A program made the translations under genes and the position numbers. Positions 54,906 through 64,000 of a stretch of DNA of 64,000 nucleotides are shown in pieces; position 1 is the stretch's first letter, and each line of letters opens with the position of its first letter. Origin of the DNA: Radiobacillus kanasensis (GTDB lineage: Bacteria > Bacillota > Bacilli > Bacillales > Amphibacillaceae); assembly GCF_021049245.1 (NCBI RefSeq), contig NZ_CP088020.1:3788001-3852000 (forward strand), read 5' to 3'. The notes under the pieces were generated by a model, which was not told the DNA's origin, made no database searches, and saw nothing but the letters and a program-made list of their open reading frames with translations.

Positions 54906-55087
54906 GAAATTATTGTTTTATATTAAAGCTATTAATGTAATCATACCATTATTTTACCAACATTTATAGTACTTTTTTCCTAAAAATAACTCCCTTTGTT
55001 ACTCTCAGAAAAAAAATTGGTATTTGCTTATACTGCAGTTCCATTTATAGTGATAACAGAAAAATCGGAAGAGATTTCCCAGTCTTT

Positions 55088-55312
55088 TTAGTCTTTCTTA
55101 TTATTGATTCTTTTTTCTAGTATTCTTTCACTTAATGTTTTTTTATCTTTCACAAATGTTTTATGCAAACTGTGCAATAAATATAAACCTCTAATCATTA
55201 TGGCTAATATTAGGCTGAAAGCAATGAACGGCAGAAACAAACTAGTTATTTCAAAAGAACTTAAGATAAACCCTACAACAAGTATGAACAAAAACAATAG
55301 CATTGTGTACAT
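55088..55312 (-). CDS. Small two-helix membrane protein, hypothetical
   Basis: 74 residues from ATG 55312, since AAAGGAG lies 7 nt before it; a longer frame has none. Two membrane helices (MLLFLFILVVGFILSSF and LFLPFIAFSLILAIMI) are followed by a basic tail with SERILEKRINNKKD. No family is recognised. It has no near operon partner. Confidence 0.5.
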   Translation of the reverse strand: MYTMLLFLFILVVGFILSSFEITSLFLPFIAFSLILAIMIRGLYLLHSLHKTFVKDKKTLSERILEKRINNKKD

Positions 55313-55526
55313 TACATATCTCCTTTGCGAACGTAAATTTGTCATAAATATAATTATAACAAGTTAAAGTATAAAGTTTCTTTACAATATGTGATGAATC
55401 CATCCATTGGTAACTCATTTCATATTTCCGCGTAGGTCGTAGGCATACAGAACCATTTTAAAATTACCTAACTTCCTAATTGCTATTTCTCTAACATACT
55501 GATAATATAAAAAACATGATTTGGGA

Positions 55527-55800
55527 AGCTACTATTCAAATATATTAAGAGTCTTTCCAAGCAGATAATTTTGACCACCTTCCTTAAGGAAGGTTAAGGC
55601 AACGGTGTGCCGGGTCAAATGCCGATTGGCAACTTTAGTTGCCTTATTGATTGAGTTAGAAGCTCAAATTTTATAAGTTGGTAACTTTACAACCAGTGCA
55701 TATGCACACAACTTGTGAAACGGTCAATAAGAGTGGTAAAAGTAATTATTTGCTATATAGACTCTGAACCTAAGATATATTTGAATATTAGGAAGCTTTT
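55527..55800 (+). ncRNA. Unrecognised large structured RNA or leader element
   Basis: Outer arms AAGCT / AGCTT, ATTCAAATATAT (55534-55545) / ATATATTTGAAT and GAGTC / GACTC close a ~270-nt domain. Inside, TTTGACC (55570-55576) pairs with GGGTCAA (55612-55618). This encloses a perfect palindrome ACCTTCCTTAAGGAAGGT (55577-55594) and GGCA / TGCC. A second module, TTATTGA / TCAATAA (55644 and 55724 regions), encloses TTGAG / CTCAA, AAGTTG / CAACTT and GTGCATATGCAC. GGCAAC / GTTGCC sits between the modules. No open frame is present. Strand is inferred from the downstream genes and terminator; a MITE-like element is the alternative. Confidence 0.5.
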
Positions 55801-55873
55801 CTACATAAGGTAGATGGAAAATCCATGGCTTTTTCTTGGAATCCACATGCTTTTTTAATATTGAATATATCCC

Positions 55874-55915
55874 AAGCAAGTGCCTGCGTGTTTATGCGTT
55901 GCACTTGCTTTTTTG
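55874..55915 (+). terminator. Terminator/attenuator before the carboxynorspermidine genes
   Basis: Perfect 10-bp stem AAGCAAGTGC / GCACTTGCTT then TTTTT. It lies after the structured element and 50 bases before the dehydrogenase start. It either ends the RNA or acts as a conditional attenuator. Confidence 0.75.
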
Positions 55916-55964
55916 TTGTTCCGAGCACCTTTTCACACAAAAAATAAAGATAGGGGATTTGAAA

Positions 55965-57197
55965 ATGGGAAAAGCACTTATTATCGGTTGTGGTGGAGTA
56001 GCATCTGTAGCCATCCACAAATGTGTGCAAAACAGTGATGTATTTGAAGAGATTTGTATAGCAAGTCGCACGAAATCAAAATGTGATGACTTAAAAGCCA
56101 AACTAGATGGCGGTAAAACGAAAATTACGACAGCGCAAGTAGATGCGAACAATGTGGATGAGCTGATTGCTCTCATCGAAGAAGTAAAACCTGATATCGT
56201 AATGAACTTAGCTTTACCGTATCAAGACTTAACGATCATGGATGCTTGCCTTGCAACTAAAACCAACTATATGGATACAGCAAACTATGAGCCAGAAGAT
56301 ACGGCAAAATTTGAATATAAATGGCAATGGGACTACCGTGAGCGCTTTGAAAAGGCGGGTATCACTGCCCTTTTAGGTAGTGGATTTGACCCAGGTGTAA
56401 CAGGGGTATTCTCTGCTTATGCTTTAAAACATCATTTTGATGAAATTGAGTATATCGATATTCTGGACTGTAATGCAGGAGATCATGGCTACCCGTTTGC
56501 AACGAACTTCAATCCAGAAATCAACATCCGTGAAGTATCCGCTAACGGTAGATACTGGGAGAACGGCGAATGGATTGAGACACAACCCATGGAAATCAAA
56601 CGTGTCTATGACTTTCCTGAAGTCGGCAAAAAAGATATGTACTTGCTTTATCATGAAGAGCTTGAATCTCTTGCGGTAAACATCCCAGGGATTAAGCGTA
56701 TTCGTTTCTTTATGACTTTTGGGGAAAGCTACTTAACACACCTTAAATGCTTAGAAAACGTAGGAATGACTTCCATTGAACCAATCGAGTTTGAAGGACA
56801 GAAAATCATTCCGCTTCAATTCTTGAAAGCAGTATTGCCAGATCCAGCATCCCTAGGACCACGTACAAAAGGGAAAACAAACATCGGATGTATTTTCAAA
56901 GGGAAAAAAGACGGAAAAGACAAAACGTACTATGTGTACAATGTTTGTGACCATGAAGAGTGTTTTAAAGAAGTCGGCTCCCAAGCGGTTTCTTATACAA
57001 CAGGTGTTCCTGCCATGATCGGTGCGATGATGTTGATGACAGGAAAATGGAATAAAGCCGGCGTGTACAATATAGAGGAGTTCGATCCAGATCCATTCAT
57101 GGAAGCCCTAAACGAGTGGGGACTTCCTTGGAAAGAGGATCATAGTCCAGAACTAGTAGATGCAGAGCCGATTAAGAAAACGGAGCTTGTTCGATAA
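55965..57197 (+). CDS. Carboxynorspermidine/carboxyspermidine dehydrogenase (saccharopine dehydrogenase family)
   Basis: 410 residues from ATG 55965 (GGGGA before it); a longer frame from 55836 runs through the terminator and is rejected. The N-terminal Rossmann motif is GKALIIGCGGVASVAIHKCV. The middle GITALLGSGFDPGVTGVFSA and CNAGDHGYPFATNFNPEINI and the later KTYYVYNVCDHEECFKEVGS fit the Lys1-type family that makes carboxy(nor)spermidine from aspartate semialdehyde and a diamine with NADPH. The decarboxylase of the same pathway follows two bases after the stop, which fixes the role. Confidence 0.85.
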   Translation: MGKALIIGCGGVASVAIHKCVQNSDVFEEICIASRTKSKCDDLKAKLDGGKTKITTAQVDANNVDELIALIEEVKPDIVMNLALPYQDLTIMDACLATKTNYMDTANYEPEDTAKFEYKWQWDYRERFEKAGITALLGSGFDPGVTGVFSAYALKHHFDEIEYIDILDCNAGDHGYPFATNFNPEINIREVSANGRYWENGEWIETQPMEIKRVYDFPEVGKKDMYLLYHEELESLAVNIPGIKRIRFFMTFGESYLTHLKCLENVGMTSIEPIEFEGQKIIPLQFLKAVLPDPASLGPRTKGKTNIGCIFKGKKDGKDKTYYVYNVCDHEECFKEVGSQAVSYTTGVPAMIGAMMLMTGKWNKAGVYNIEEFDPDPFMEALNEWGLPWKEDHSPELVDAEPIKKTELVR

Positions 57198-57198
57198 A

Positions 57199-58326
57199 AT
57201 GCGGTTTGAAGATTTACCAACCCCATGTTTTGTAGTCGATGAAGCTCTTATAGAAAAAAACCTTAAAATCCTAAATGGCGTCATGCAGCGGACTGGAGCA
57301 AAAATTGTTCTAGCCCAAAAGGCTTTTTCCATGACAAGCATGTATCCCTTAATCGGAAAATATTTATCTGGAACAACCGCAAGTGGACTATTCGAAGCAC
57401 GACTAGGTTATGAAGAAATGGGCAAAGAAAATCATGTCTTTGCCCCTGCTTATCGCGAAGATGAAATCGACGAAATTATCTCTATTTGCGATCACATCAT
57501 CTTTAATTCCTTCTCCCAGTTGGAAAAGTTCAAAGATAAAGCTCTTCAAGCTGGTAGAAAAGTTGGCTTGCGTATCAACCCTGAGTGCTCTACTCAAGAG
57601 GGACATGAAATCTATGATCCTTGTTCTCCAGGTTCTAGATTCGGAGTAAAGCAGGAGGATTTCCGACCTGAGTTATTGGAAGGTGTTTCTGGGCTACACT
57701 TCCACACACTTTGCCAGCAAAACTCGGATGATTTGGAGACCACGCTCAACGCGGTAGAAGAAAAGTTTGGCCAATGGTTTTCTCAAATGGAATGGATCAA
57801 CTTTGGGGGTGGCCATCATATTACTAGGGAAGATTATGATATTCCTAGACTAGAAGCTTGCATTAAGAGAATGCAGGATAAGTATGACTTAGAAGTGTAT
57901 TTAGAACCGGGGGAAGCTGTAGCACTTGATGCAGGGTATCTCGTAACTTCTGTACTAGATCTTCATCAAAACGGAATAGAAATTGCCATTTTAGACACCT
58001 CAGCAACATGTCATATGCCCGACGTGTTAGAAATGCCTTATCGTCCTCCTCTTTATGAGTCAGGAGAAGCAGGTGAAAAACCCTATACGTATCGACTAGG
58101 TGGACAAACCTGCCTGACTGGTGATGTCATTGGGGATTATTCGTTTGACCAGCCACTAAAGAGCGGAGACCGTTTAGTTTTTGGTGATATGGCGATTTAT
58201 TCGATGGTGAAAACGAACACGTTTAATGGAATGCCTCTTCCGGCAATTGCGGTGCAGGATAAGAACGGAGACTGCAAGCTCGTGCGTGAATTTGGCTATA
58301 ACGATTTTAAAGTTAGATTAGGTTAA
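57199..58326 (+). CDS. nspC: Carboxynorspermidine/carboxyspermidine decarboxylase
   Basis: 375 residues from ATG 57199, two bases after the dehydrogenase stop. A PLP-dependent alanine-racemase-fold decarboxylase: the lysine in IVLAQKAFSM binds PLP. SGLHFHTLCQQ, NFGGGHHITREDYD and YLEPGEAVALDAGYLV are family motifs. TCHMPDVLEMPYRPPL contains the catalytic Cys/Asp region, and GDVIGDYSF the C-terminal PLP site. It turns carboxy(nor)spermidine into (nor)spermidine. The pathway is an alternative polyamine route. Whether the product is spermidine or norspermidine cannot be told. Confidence 0.88.
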   Translation: MRFEDLPTPCFVVDEALIEKNLKILNGVMQRTGAKIVLAQKAFSMTSMYPLIGKYLSGTTASGLFEARLGYEEMGKENHVFAPAYREDEIDEIISICDHIIFNSFSQLEKFKDKALQAGRKVGLRINPECSTQEGHEIYDPCSPGSRFGVKQEDFRPELLEGVSGLHFHTLCQQNSDDLETTLNAVEEKFGQWFSQMEWINFGGGHHITREDYDIPRLEACIKRMQDKYDLEVYLEPGEAVALDAGYLVTSVLDLHQNGIEIAILDTSATCHMPDVLEMPYRPPLYESGEAGEKPYTYRLGGQTCLTGDVIGDYSFDQPLKSGDRLVFGDMAIYSMVKTNTFNGMPLPAIAVQDKNGDCKLVREFGYNDFKVRLG

Positions 58327-58332
58327 GGATGG

Positions 58333-58366
58333 GAACCAAATTCTGTTTAGGAATTTGGTTCTTTTT
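58333..58366 (+). terminator. Terminator of the polyamine operon
   Basis: Perfect 11-bp stem GAACCAAATTC / GAATTTGGTTC followed by TTTTTATTT. Confidence 0.9.
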
Positions 58367-58567
58367 ATTTATTCCCATTCTTAGGCATATTCCGCCAATC
58401 TGCCTTATCATCCACTCTTGTGCCTCGACCTACTACTGTTTGCTTTAATCAAAGTTTATCTCTTAGTACAGTCATTGTAAAAAATTACTAGAAAGATTAT
58501 CTAAAATATCCTACCTTTTTGTAGTACACTAAATGTAAATATATACAGAATTTAGGAACCACATATT

Positions 58568-58655
58568 TTCCTTGAAATGGCAAACTCATTGAAAGATGAG
58601 GACGCAAAGCTTCAGACCTAAAGGACTTCTCCTATGGTGGCTGGGCAGCCAAAAG
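58568..58655 (+). promoter_or_regulatory. c-di-GMP-I (GEMM) riboswitch aptamer
   Basis: ATGGCAAACTCATTGAAAG, GATGAGGACGCAAAGCTTC and CCTATGGTGGCTGGGCAGCC follow the GEMM-I pattern and are nearly the same as the aptamer at 54825-54905. It precedes a terminator and the second GGDEF-EAL gene. Confidence 0.87.
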
Positions 58656-58675
58656 GAATAACTCTTGAAATGAAA

Positions 58676-58707
58676 AGGTTATTTCCTAACGGAAATTGCC
58701 TTTTTTT
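58676..58707 (+). terminator. Riboswitch expression-platform terminator
   Basis: AGGTTATTTCC / GGAAATTGCCT stem (one mismatch) then TTTTTTT. GGAATAAC at 58655-58662 can compete by pairing with GGTTATTTCC. Confidence 0.75.
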
Positions 58708-58743
58708 AATATTAAAAGCTCATGAATACAAAGGGGAATTGTC

Positions 58744-60996
58744 ATGAATAGATTTAAAAAACCAACAGGTCCTTACCTTTTTGTTATTACATTTTTTATT
58801 TCATCTTTCATTCTAATGGGCTTAAATCAACTATCAGGGAAAGCTACTTTATCTTTACTTCTCTCTATCCTTGGTGGTAGCGTCAGTATGATTTGGTTGT
58901 TTCAAGCCTACCAACTAATTTCTAACAAAAGCAGAAGGGTATTTTGGTTACTATTATCAATTGGCACTCTTTTTTACATAGCATCGAATCTGAGCTCCCT
59001 ACTTTTAATTGTCCATGCCCAAACAACACGATTACTAGATCTTTCATATTATTTACGCATAACAGCCTACCTTATATTTCTTAGTAGTTTAATGTTTAAA
59101 GCAAAAACAATCAGTATCCGTTTAGCTTACACTAATCTTTTCAATATTTTTGTTTTTATGGCGTTCTCTACTGCAATGAGCTTTCATTATCTCATAAAAC
59201 CAATGATGGAAATGACTGGTTTATCCTACCTTGAAACCGGTTTAATGATGATTTATCCGATTATTAGTTGGAGTATTTTATTTGTCATTCTCTATCTTCA
59301 AAAGCTTGTCGATTATAGCGAGGAGAAGAGGTATTTGCAATTAGTTATGATTGGATTGTTTCTCCAAGTAGTTGTTGATTTTTACGTTGGCAGTCAACTT
59401 TCAAAAGGCATTTATCAACCAACAAATCCCACAATTGTGCTTACCTCTTCCATTGGGATATTGCTTACCGGGCTTGCAGGAAGAATTACAAAAGCGAATA
59501 TAACAGAAATTAAATCTGAAATGAGTCATTTTTATCGGAACTTAGAACGGCTATTTCCTTACACGATCGCCGTTTGCCTCGTTCTACTAATGTTTCATAG
59601 TTACCATTGGCATATGAGCGCGTTAAGCTATGGGATGATCATTGTATTTATGATGATTCTTGGTCGACAAATCTATATCGTAAAAAAGAATGAAGAGTTC
59701 TTGAAAGAGTACCGCTTCCTAGCCTATCATGATCCACTAACAGGATTATATAATCGGACAAGCTATAAAAATGATGTTCAAGAAATATTAGAATTAAAAG
59801 ATGAACTGCTATCCGTAGGTGTTTTGTTAATGGACATTGATCGGTTTAAAAATGTCAACGATACCCTAGGTCATTATGTAGGAGACTGTATATTAAATCA
59901 ATCTGCCAAGCGCCTTAGACAAGCACTAGGGGATAATAGAGTATATCGATTCGGTGGAGATGAATTTATCGTCATCATCACTCAAGGCACAAAAAAGAAT
60001 TGTGTAGAAGCAGCAGAAAACATTTTAAAAGCCTTTGAACCATCCTTCTTTGTCAATAATATCGAAATTTCAGTAACCCCTAGTATAGGTATTTGCTTGT
60101 ATCCTCAAGATGGCACAACTGGCGAAAGCTTATTAAAAAATGCCGATGCCGCGATGTACTTAGCGAAAGCGAGCGGAAAAAATAATTATAAGTTCTTTAA
60201 CAATGACCTAAACAAAATGATAACTAGAAAAGTAGAGTTAGAGAATGACTTAAGAAAAGCAATAGAACAAAACCAATTGTCTCTCGTTTACCAGCCAAAA
60301 GTTACTCTATCCAATGGAAAAATCAGTGGGATGGAAGCTTTGTGTCGATGGAATCATCCAATCCATGGCGCTATATCACCTGCTGAATTTATCCCAATCG
60401 CAGAAGAAACGGGACAAATTATAGGGATTGGAAATTGGGTGCTCAAAACGGCTTGTACACAAACAAAGAATTGGCATGACATAGGCTATAGGGACTTATC
60501 TGTATCCGTTAACGTCTCCGTTCGACAGTTAGAACAGCCAAATTTCATTTCAACTATTAAAGGTATTCTAGACGAAACAGGAATAAACCCTGCATGTTTA
60601 GAGCTCGAAATAACGGAAAGCATTATGAAGAACATTAAATATACAAAAACGATTCTCCAACAGTTAAGAGAACTCGGAGTAACTACCTCCATTGATGATT
60701 TTGGTACCGGCTACTCATCCTTGCATATTTTAAAAGAACTGCCCATTGATACCATAAAAATTGATAAGTCATTTGTACAGGGGATAATGGATCCAAGAAG
60801 TGTATCGATGATAAAATCGATTATCGATATGGGGTTAAACTTAAACTTACAAGTGGTTGCAGAAGGCATCGAAGAAGAATATCAAGTCATAATGTTAAAT
60901 CATTATAAGTGTACGTATGCTCAAGGTTATTATTTCTCTAAACCATTGGTCACCAAACAATTTGAAGAATACTTCGCAAGTGTACAAGTCCATTAA
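58744..60996 (+). CDS. Membrane GGDEF-EAL protein, paralogue of 52456-54699
   Basis: 750 residues, AAGGGG before the ATG. About nine N-terminal membrane helices (1-310), GGDEF domain with RFGGDEFIV and MDIDRFKNVNDTLGHYVGD, and EAL domain with MEALCRWNHPIHG, LEITES, IDDFGTGYSSLHIL and VAEGIE. Active sites of both domains appear intact. It resembles the gene at 52.5 kb throughout, including the membrane part and the riboswitch, so the two came from a duplication that kept the regulatory leader. The polyamine operon now lies between them. Confidence 0.88.
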   Translation: MNRFKKPTGPYLFVITFFISSFILMGLNQLSGKATLSLLLSILGGSVSMIWLFQAYQLISNKSRRVFWLLLSIGTLFYIASNLSSLLLIVHAQTTRLLDLSYYLRITAYLIFLSSLMFKAKTISIRLAYTNLFNIFVFMAFSTAMSFHYLIKPMMEMTGLSYLETGLMMIYPIISWSILFVILYLQKLVDYSEEKRYLQLVMIGLFLQVVVDFYVGSQLSKGIYQPTNPTIVLTSSIGILLTGLAGRITKANITEIKSEMSHFYRNLERLFPYTIAVCLVLLMFHSYHWHMSALSYGMIIVFMMILGRQIYIVKKNEEFLKEYRFLAYHDPLTGLYNRTSYKNDVQEILELKDELLSVGVLLMDIDRFKNVNDTLGHYVGDCILNQSAKRLRQALGDNRVYRFGGDEFIVIITQGTKKNCVEAAENILKAFEPSFFVNNIEISVTPSIGICLYPQDGTTGESLLKNADAAMYLAKASGKNNYKFFNNDLNKMITRKVELENDLRKAIEQNQLSLVYQPKVTLSNGKISGMEALCRWNHPIHGAISPAEFIPIAEETGQIIGIGNWVLKTACTQTKNWHDIGYRDLSVSVNVSVRQLEQPNFISTIKGILDETGINPACLELEITESIMKNIKYTKTILQQLRELGVTTSIDDFGTGYSSLHILKELPIDTIKIDKSFVQGIMDPRSVSMIKSIIDMGLNLNLQVVAEGIEEEYQVIMLNHYKCTYAQGYYFSKPLVTKQFEEYFASVQVH

Positions 60997-61000
60997 ACAC

Positions 61001-61030
61001 AAGCAGGACACGAGTCCTGTTTGCCTCCTT
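61001..61030 (+). terminator. Hairpin after the second GGDEF-EAL gene
   Basis: CAGGAC / GTCCTG stem with loop ACGA and a moderately T-rich tail. Confidence 0.5.
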
Positions 61031-61038
61031 TAATCAAA

Positions 61039-61061
61039 AGGCCCTCCAAACTGGAGAGCCT
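61039..61061. terminator. Bidirectional terminator
   Basis: AGGCCCTCCA / TGGAGAGCCT, one mismatch, with T's on the right side and A's on the left; it serves the chemotaxis gene on the minus strand. Confidence 0.75.
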
Positions 61062-61065
61062 TTTT

Positions 61066-63228
61066 TCATATCTTGAATCGATCCAAGCTTGCTTGCAAAT
61101 CCTCAGCCAATTCTTTTAGCTCTTGGGACGTTGTCACTAAGGAATCACTTACCTTCATTTGCTCCTCTGTTGATGCAGATACCTCTTCACTAATAGCAGT
61201 CGATTCCTCTGCTGTAGCACTAACTTGCTGAATCGTCGAGGTCAAAATTTCTTGTGAATCCCTTAACTGATTAATAGAACTAGTGACAAGTTCTATCTTG
61301 CTTGTAAATGCATTCATTCTAGTTCCTACATTTTTCAAAAGATCATCCGTTTCTTGGGCAGTAATAACTTGCTCCTTGAATATTGGATTAGCTTCATCTA
61401 AAACACTTAACGTTTCATTTACTTCATTAATAATAGCAGATGTAATATTTCCAACAAGATCGATAGATTCCTTTGACTGTGCCGATAACTTCCTAATCTC
61501 ATCCGCTACAACGGCAAACCCTTTTCCAGCTTCTCCTGCACGGGCTGCTTCAATAGCTGCGTTAAGGGATAAAAGGTTCGTTTGTTGGGCGATATTCGTC
61601 AAAATGGTCATGACATCACTAATTTGTTTTGTACTGTCTTTCAGTGTATCTGTTTTTTGGATGAGAGCTTGGGTTAGTTGCTCGCCATGCTTCGTTTTGT
61701 TTACAAGCTCATCCATTTTTTCTATCCCTGCAGAACTTCCACTTATTACTTCTTTCGCGTAGTCTTCCATTTCATGGTTATTCTCATATACATTTTCTAC
61801 CTCTGAGCTAATCTTACTTACTAGACTATTACCACTCTCTGCTTCTTGTGTTAATGTTGTTGCTCCTGTTGCGATTTCTTCTGATGCTACTGCAACCTCC
61901 CTCGCTGAGTCGGATTGTAGCCTTGAAATATCCTGTAGTTCTGTAGCCGCCTGTAGCACCTTAGCAGATGAGGTTCTTGTCTTATCCATCATTTCTGAAA
62001 TGTTACCCATCATATCATTAAAGCTATTAGCTAGTTCACCAATCTCATCCTCACGATTCGTTAGATCAGAGCGAACTTTTAAATCCCCATCTTTGGCAAC
62101 AGACATCAGTTCCGAGATTTTTGTCATTGGTACTCCGATCATGTTTACGATGACCTTCCCAATGAATAAAGAAATGACAAACGAAATGACGATAACGATT
62201 ATCGTAATGTAAAATATTTTATTCGTATCCTTTGTTAATTCCTTCGAAGATACAGCTCCGACAAGGTACCAATCAGTTACTTCGGAGGCATATTGAAAGA
62301 TTAATTGATCATCCTGCGTTACAACATGCTTTTCTGATTTCAAATCAATTGGATAGCTATTCTTTTTATTGATTTCTTTTTCATCAAAAGAGAAGACAAC
62401 TTTATTATTTTTGTCGACAACCTTAACAAGCCCATTTTCTCCAAACTTAACATCCTTAAGTGTTTCTTCAAATAGTTGGTTACTCAAATCAAAAGCTACA
62501 ATATAATTGGCTCCATCAACCGTAAGCGCTTGCGCAAAGCTTACAGTAGAATCACTGCTTTTCCCAGATACTCCAGCTTCCATTCCACCTAACCAAAACA
62601 TCTTTTCATCCGAATTAATGGCATTTTTATACCATTCTGAATCCAAGATAGAGTCATCCTGCAATGCGTCATCCGAAGAAAAAATGAGGGATCGATCGAC
62701 ATTAATTAAATGCATACCTAATTGTTCATCGACAATCGCTAAATTTACTAATTTATCTTCAATTGTATTTTGAGTCATTATGTAGTCCAATTCCTGGGAG
62801 TTAGCTTCATAACTATTTAAATTCTTTAAGAGATCCTGGAACTCTTTATCTATCAATAACTCCTGGACCATGCCCGTATATCGGCTGTAAACAAAGTCTA
62901 ATTTGTCCCCAGCCTGGGTGATTGTTTGTTCAGAAGCATCTTCTACCTTTGTTGTGATGATATTATTCGATATAAAGTAGGATGCAAACCCTACTCCTGA
63001 AACGCTTATTAAAATAAATAGGATAAATGTATATAAGGTCTTTGTGGTGATAGACTTTTTCGCACGTCGTGTTTCTACATTTTTCTTATTAAATACATTT
63101 AAGGATGGCCAACTCTTAAACTTGGTTATACTTGGTTTCTTAAACCTTGGTTCTTTTGTAAGTCGCTTAGTCTTTAACTTCTGTAACGGTTTTGCTACTA
63201 TTTGTTTTATGTCTTTGAACTTTAGCAA
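61066..63228 (-). CDS. Methyl-accepting chemotaxis protein
   Basis: 720 residues, TTG start with GGGGGGAT before it. The first ~65 residues are strongly basic and cytoplasmic, unusually long for a receptor. TM1 is at about 65-90, an extracellular dCache-type sensor at about 90-345, TM2 at about 350-370, HAMP at 370-425, and a signalling domain to the end. The hairpin tip contains [20 protein letters not shown] followed by [17 protein letters not shown], the MCP signature. The ligand cannot be told. It stands alone with its own terminator. Confidence 0.9.
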   Translation of the reverse strand: MLKFKDIKQIVAKPLQKLKTKRLTKEPRFKKPSITKFKSWPSLNVFNKKNVETRRAKKSITTKTLYTFILFILISVSGVGFASYFISNNIITTKVEDASEQTITQAGDKLDFVYSRYTGMVQELLIDKEFQDLLKNLNSYEANSQELDYIMTQNTIEDKLVNLAIVDEQLGMHLINVDRSLIFSSDDALQDDSILDSEWYKNAINSDEKMFWLGGMEAGVSGKSSDSTVSFAQALTVDGANYIVAFDLSNQLFEETLKDVKFGENGLVKVVDKNNKVVFSFDEKEINKKNSYPIDLKSEKHVVTQDDQLIFQYASEVTDWYLVGAVSSKELTKDTNKIFYITIIVIVISFVISLFIGKVIVNMIGVPMTKISELMSVAKDGDLKVRSDLTNREDEIGELANSFNDMMGNISEMMDKTRTSSAKVLQAATELQDISRLQSDSAREVAVASEEIATGATTLTQEAESGNSLVSKISSEVENVYENNHEMEDYAKEVISGSSAGIEKMDELVNKTKHGEQLTQALIQKTDTLKDSTKQISDVMTILTNIAQQTNLLSLNAAIEAARAGEAGKGFAVVADEIRKLSAQSKESIDLVGNITSAIINEVNETLSVLDEANPIFKEQVITAQETDDLLKNVGTRMNAFTSKIELVTSSINQLRDSQEILTSTIQQVSATAEESTAISEEVSASTEEQMKVSDSLVTTSQELKELAEDLQASLDRFKI

Positions 63229-63605
63229 TTGTATCCCCCCTGGTAATCATGATGTATGTGTAGGAAAGCTTTAGACCGAAATGACACACACCCTTTACTA
63301 TTTATTTAAATTCCTATATTAGCCTTTAGGTAGAAATCTACTAAAAGGTCAACGATCCCACTAACTTTACATCCAATATTTAGAATTTTCCGCTTACTTA
63401 ATGAATACGCTTACTTATAGATGAGACTATTATACCATTAATCTAGCAAAAAACGACAAATAATAGCAAAAATATCAACTGTAATTCACATCGGAAATAG
63501 CCATTGATAAGATTGCTTAGTTTTTATCGTTTAATGAAACTAATTCACGCGACATACGTATTCAGTGATAGAGAACTGATTTGATATTCTAAGAGGAGGC
63601 TATTC
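63229..63605. other. Divergent promoter region of the chemotaxis and spo0M genes
   Basis: An extended -10 TGGTATAAT on the minus strand (63429-63437) could serve the receptor gene. No gene or repeat is seen. Confidence 0.35.
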
Positions 63606-64000
63606 ATGTTAAAGAAATGGTTGGCGAGTGTTGGTATTGGTAGTGCACGGGTTGATACACAATTAGCAAAAGATCAATTAACACCTGGAGAAAACTTTCA
63701 AGGGAAGGTAGTCGTGGAAGGTGGGAATACGGAACAACAAATAGACCGCATTAACCTTTTCGTTATGACAGAGGCTCTTCGTGAAAGAGATGATAAAAAA
63801 TTCTATGAAAAAGTAGTACTGCATAAATTTTCATTAAGTCAATCCTTCACGATCGGAGAAGGGGAAAAAAAGGAATTCGATTTCGAATTCACGTTACCTA
63901 TTCAAACTCCTCCAACTCTTGGACGTACAAAGGTTTGGATTCAAACTGGATTAGATATCCCTTCTGCCATTGATCCAAAAGATCGTGATTATATCCAAGT
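63606..64000 (+). CDS. spo0M: Spo0M-like sporulation-control protein (partial)
   Basis: The gene runs off the right edge; 131 codons are visible. AGAGGAGG lies before ATG 63606. The start LKKWLASVGIGSARVDTQLA, the KVVVEGGNTEQQIDRINLFV segment and GRTKVWIQTGLDIPSAIDP match Spo0M, an arrestin-fold protein that affects sporulation and cell division in B. subtilis. The visible part covers the N-terminal arrestin half. Confidence 0.9.
   Translation, partial: MLKKWLASVGIGSARVDTQLAKDQLTPGENFQGKVVVEGGNTEQQIDRINLFVMTEALRERDDKKFYEKVVLHKFSLSQSFTIGEGEKKEFDFEFTLPIQTPPTLGRTKVWIQTGLDIPSAIDPKDRDYIQ

Noticed and set aside
55836..55964. In-frame extension of the dehydrogenase upstream to 55836
   Set aside because: It would translate through a strong terminator hairpin and lacks a ribosome site; the Rossmann motif begins right after ATG 55965.
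1..64000. CRISPR arrays, tRNA or rRNA genes, prophage modules
   Set aside because: No regularly spaced repeats, cloverleaf-like genes or phage structural genes were seen in reading the window.

Overview
The window looks like a chromosomal segment of a low-GC, spore-forming Bacillaceae bacterium. The Shine-Dalgarno sequences are strong and GGAGG-like, and TTG and GTG starts are common. Marker genes of that group are a Spo0M homologue at the right edge, an RsbQ-RsbP stress pair, YhcR-like and YcbLMNO-like genes, and catabolite-responsive elements. The genus cannot be fixed from the sequence alone. No rRNA, tRNA or CRISPR array was seen.

Layout. 1-7.9 kb: end of a beta-CASP/MBL nuclease, a large secreted thermonuclease with OB-fold repeats, an HD-GYP c-di-GMP phosphodiesterase, a CBO0543-type membrane protein, and an FtsZ-like protein that has lost the GTP-binding signature. 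7.9-11.2 kb: a decayed accessory patch with rhodanese, MFS and IS21 remnants, small membrane proteins and a possible structured RNA. 11.2-14.1 kb: a stay-green homologue and a convergent restriction-modification pair. 14.1-17 kb: membrane and secreted proteins (DUF3298, CAP lipoprotein). 17-23.4 kb: a sugar ABC importer, a GH42 beta-galactosidase and an AraC regulator behind a cre site. 23.4-34 kb: small membrane proteins, GntP permease, MFS exporter, a frameshifted HAD phosphatase, a SWIM/SNF2 helicase and an amino-acid permease. 34-38 kb: aldehyde dehydrogenase relics, then a two-component/ABC operon. 38.5-40.6 kb: rsbQ-rsbP. 40.8-52.2 kb: a complete C-P lyase (phosphonate) locus. 52.4-61 kb: two paralogous GGDEF-EAL proteins, each behind a c-di-GMP-I riboswitch, flanking a carboxynorspermidine pathway pair that has an unusual structured leader. 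61-64 kb: a chemotaxis receptor and Spo0M.

How genes work together. The phn locus (PHP phosphoesterase, GntR regulator, phnGHIJKML, phnDCEE) is a self-contained phosphonate uptake and C-P bond cleavage system. A PHP-family enzyme stands where phnP and phnN usually are. All four of its promoter regions carry hexamers resembling PhoP boxes at exact 11-bp spacing. Two also carry a palindrome of the CTTGG-CCAAG type that may be the operator of the local GntR/UTRA regulator. c-di-GMP signalling is prominent: two GGDEF-EAL enzymes with riboswitch control, plus one HD-GYP enzyme.

Most notable candidates for new biology are the FtsZ-like protein at 7.07 kb, the folded leader at 55.5-55.9 kb, the dual PhoP/GntR promoter architecture of the phn locus, and an unassigned putative restriction endonuclease.
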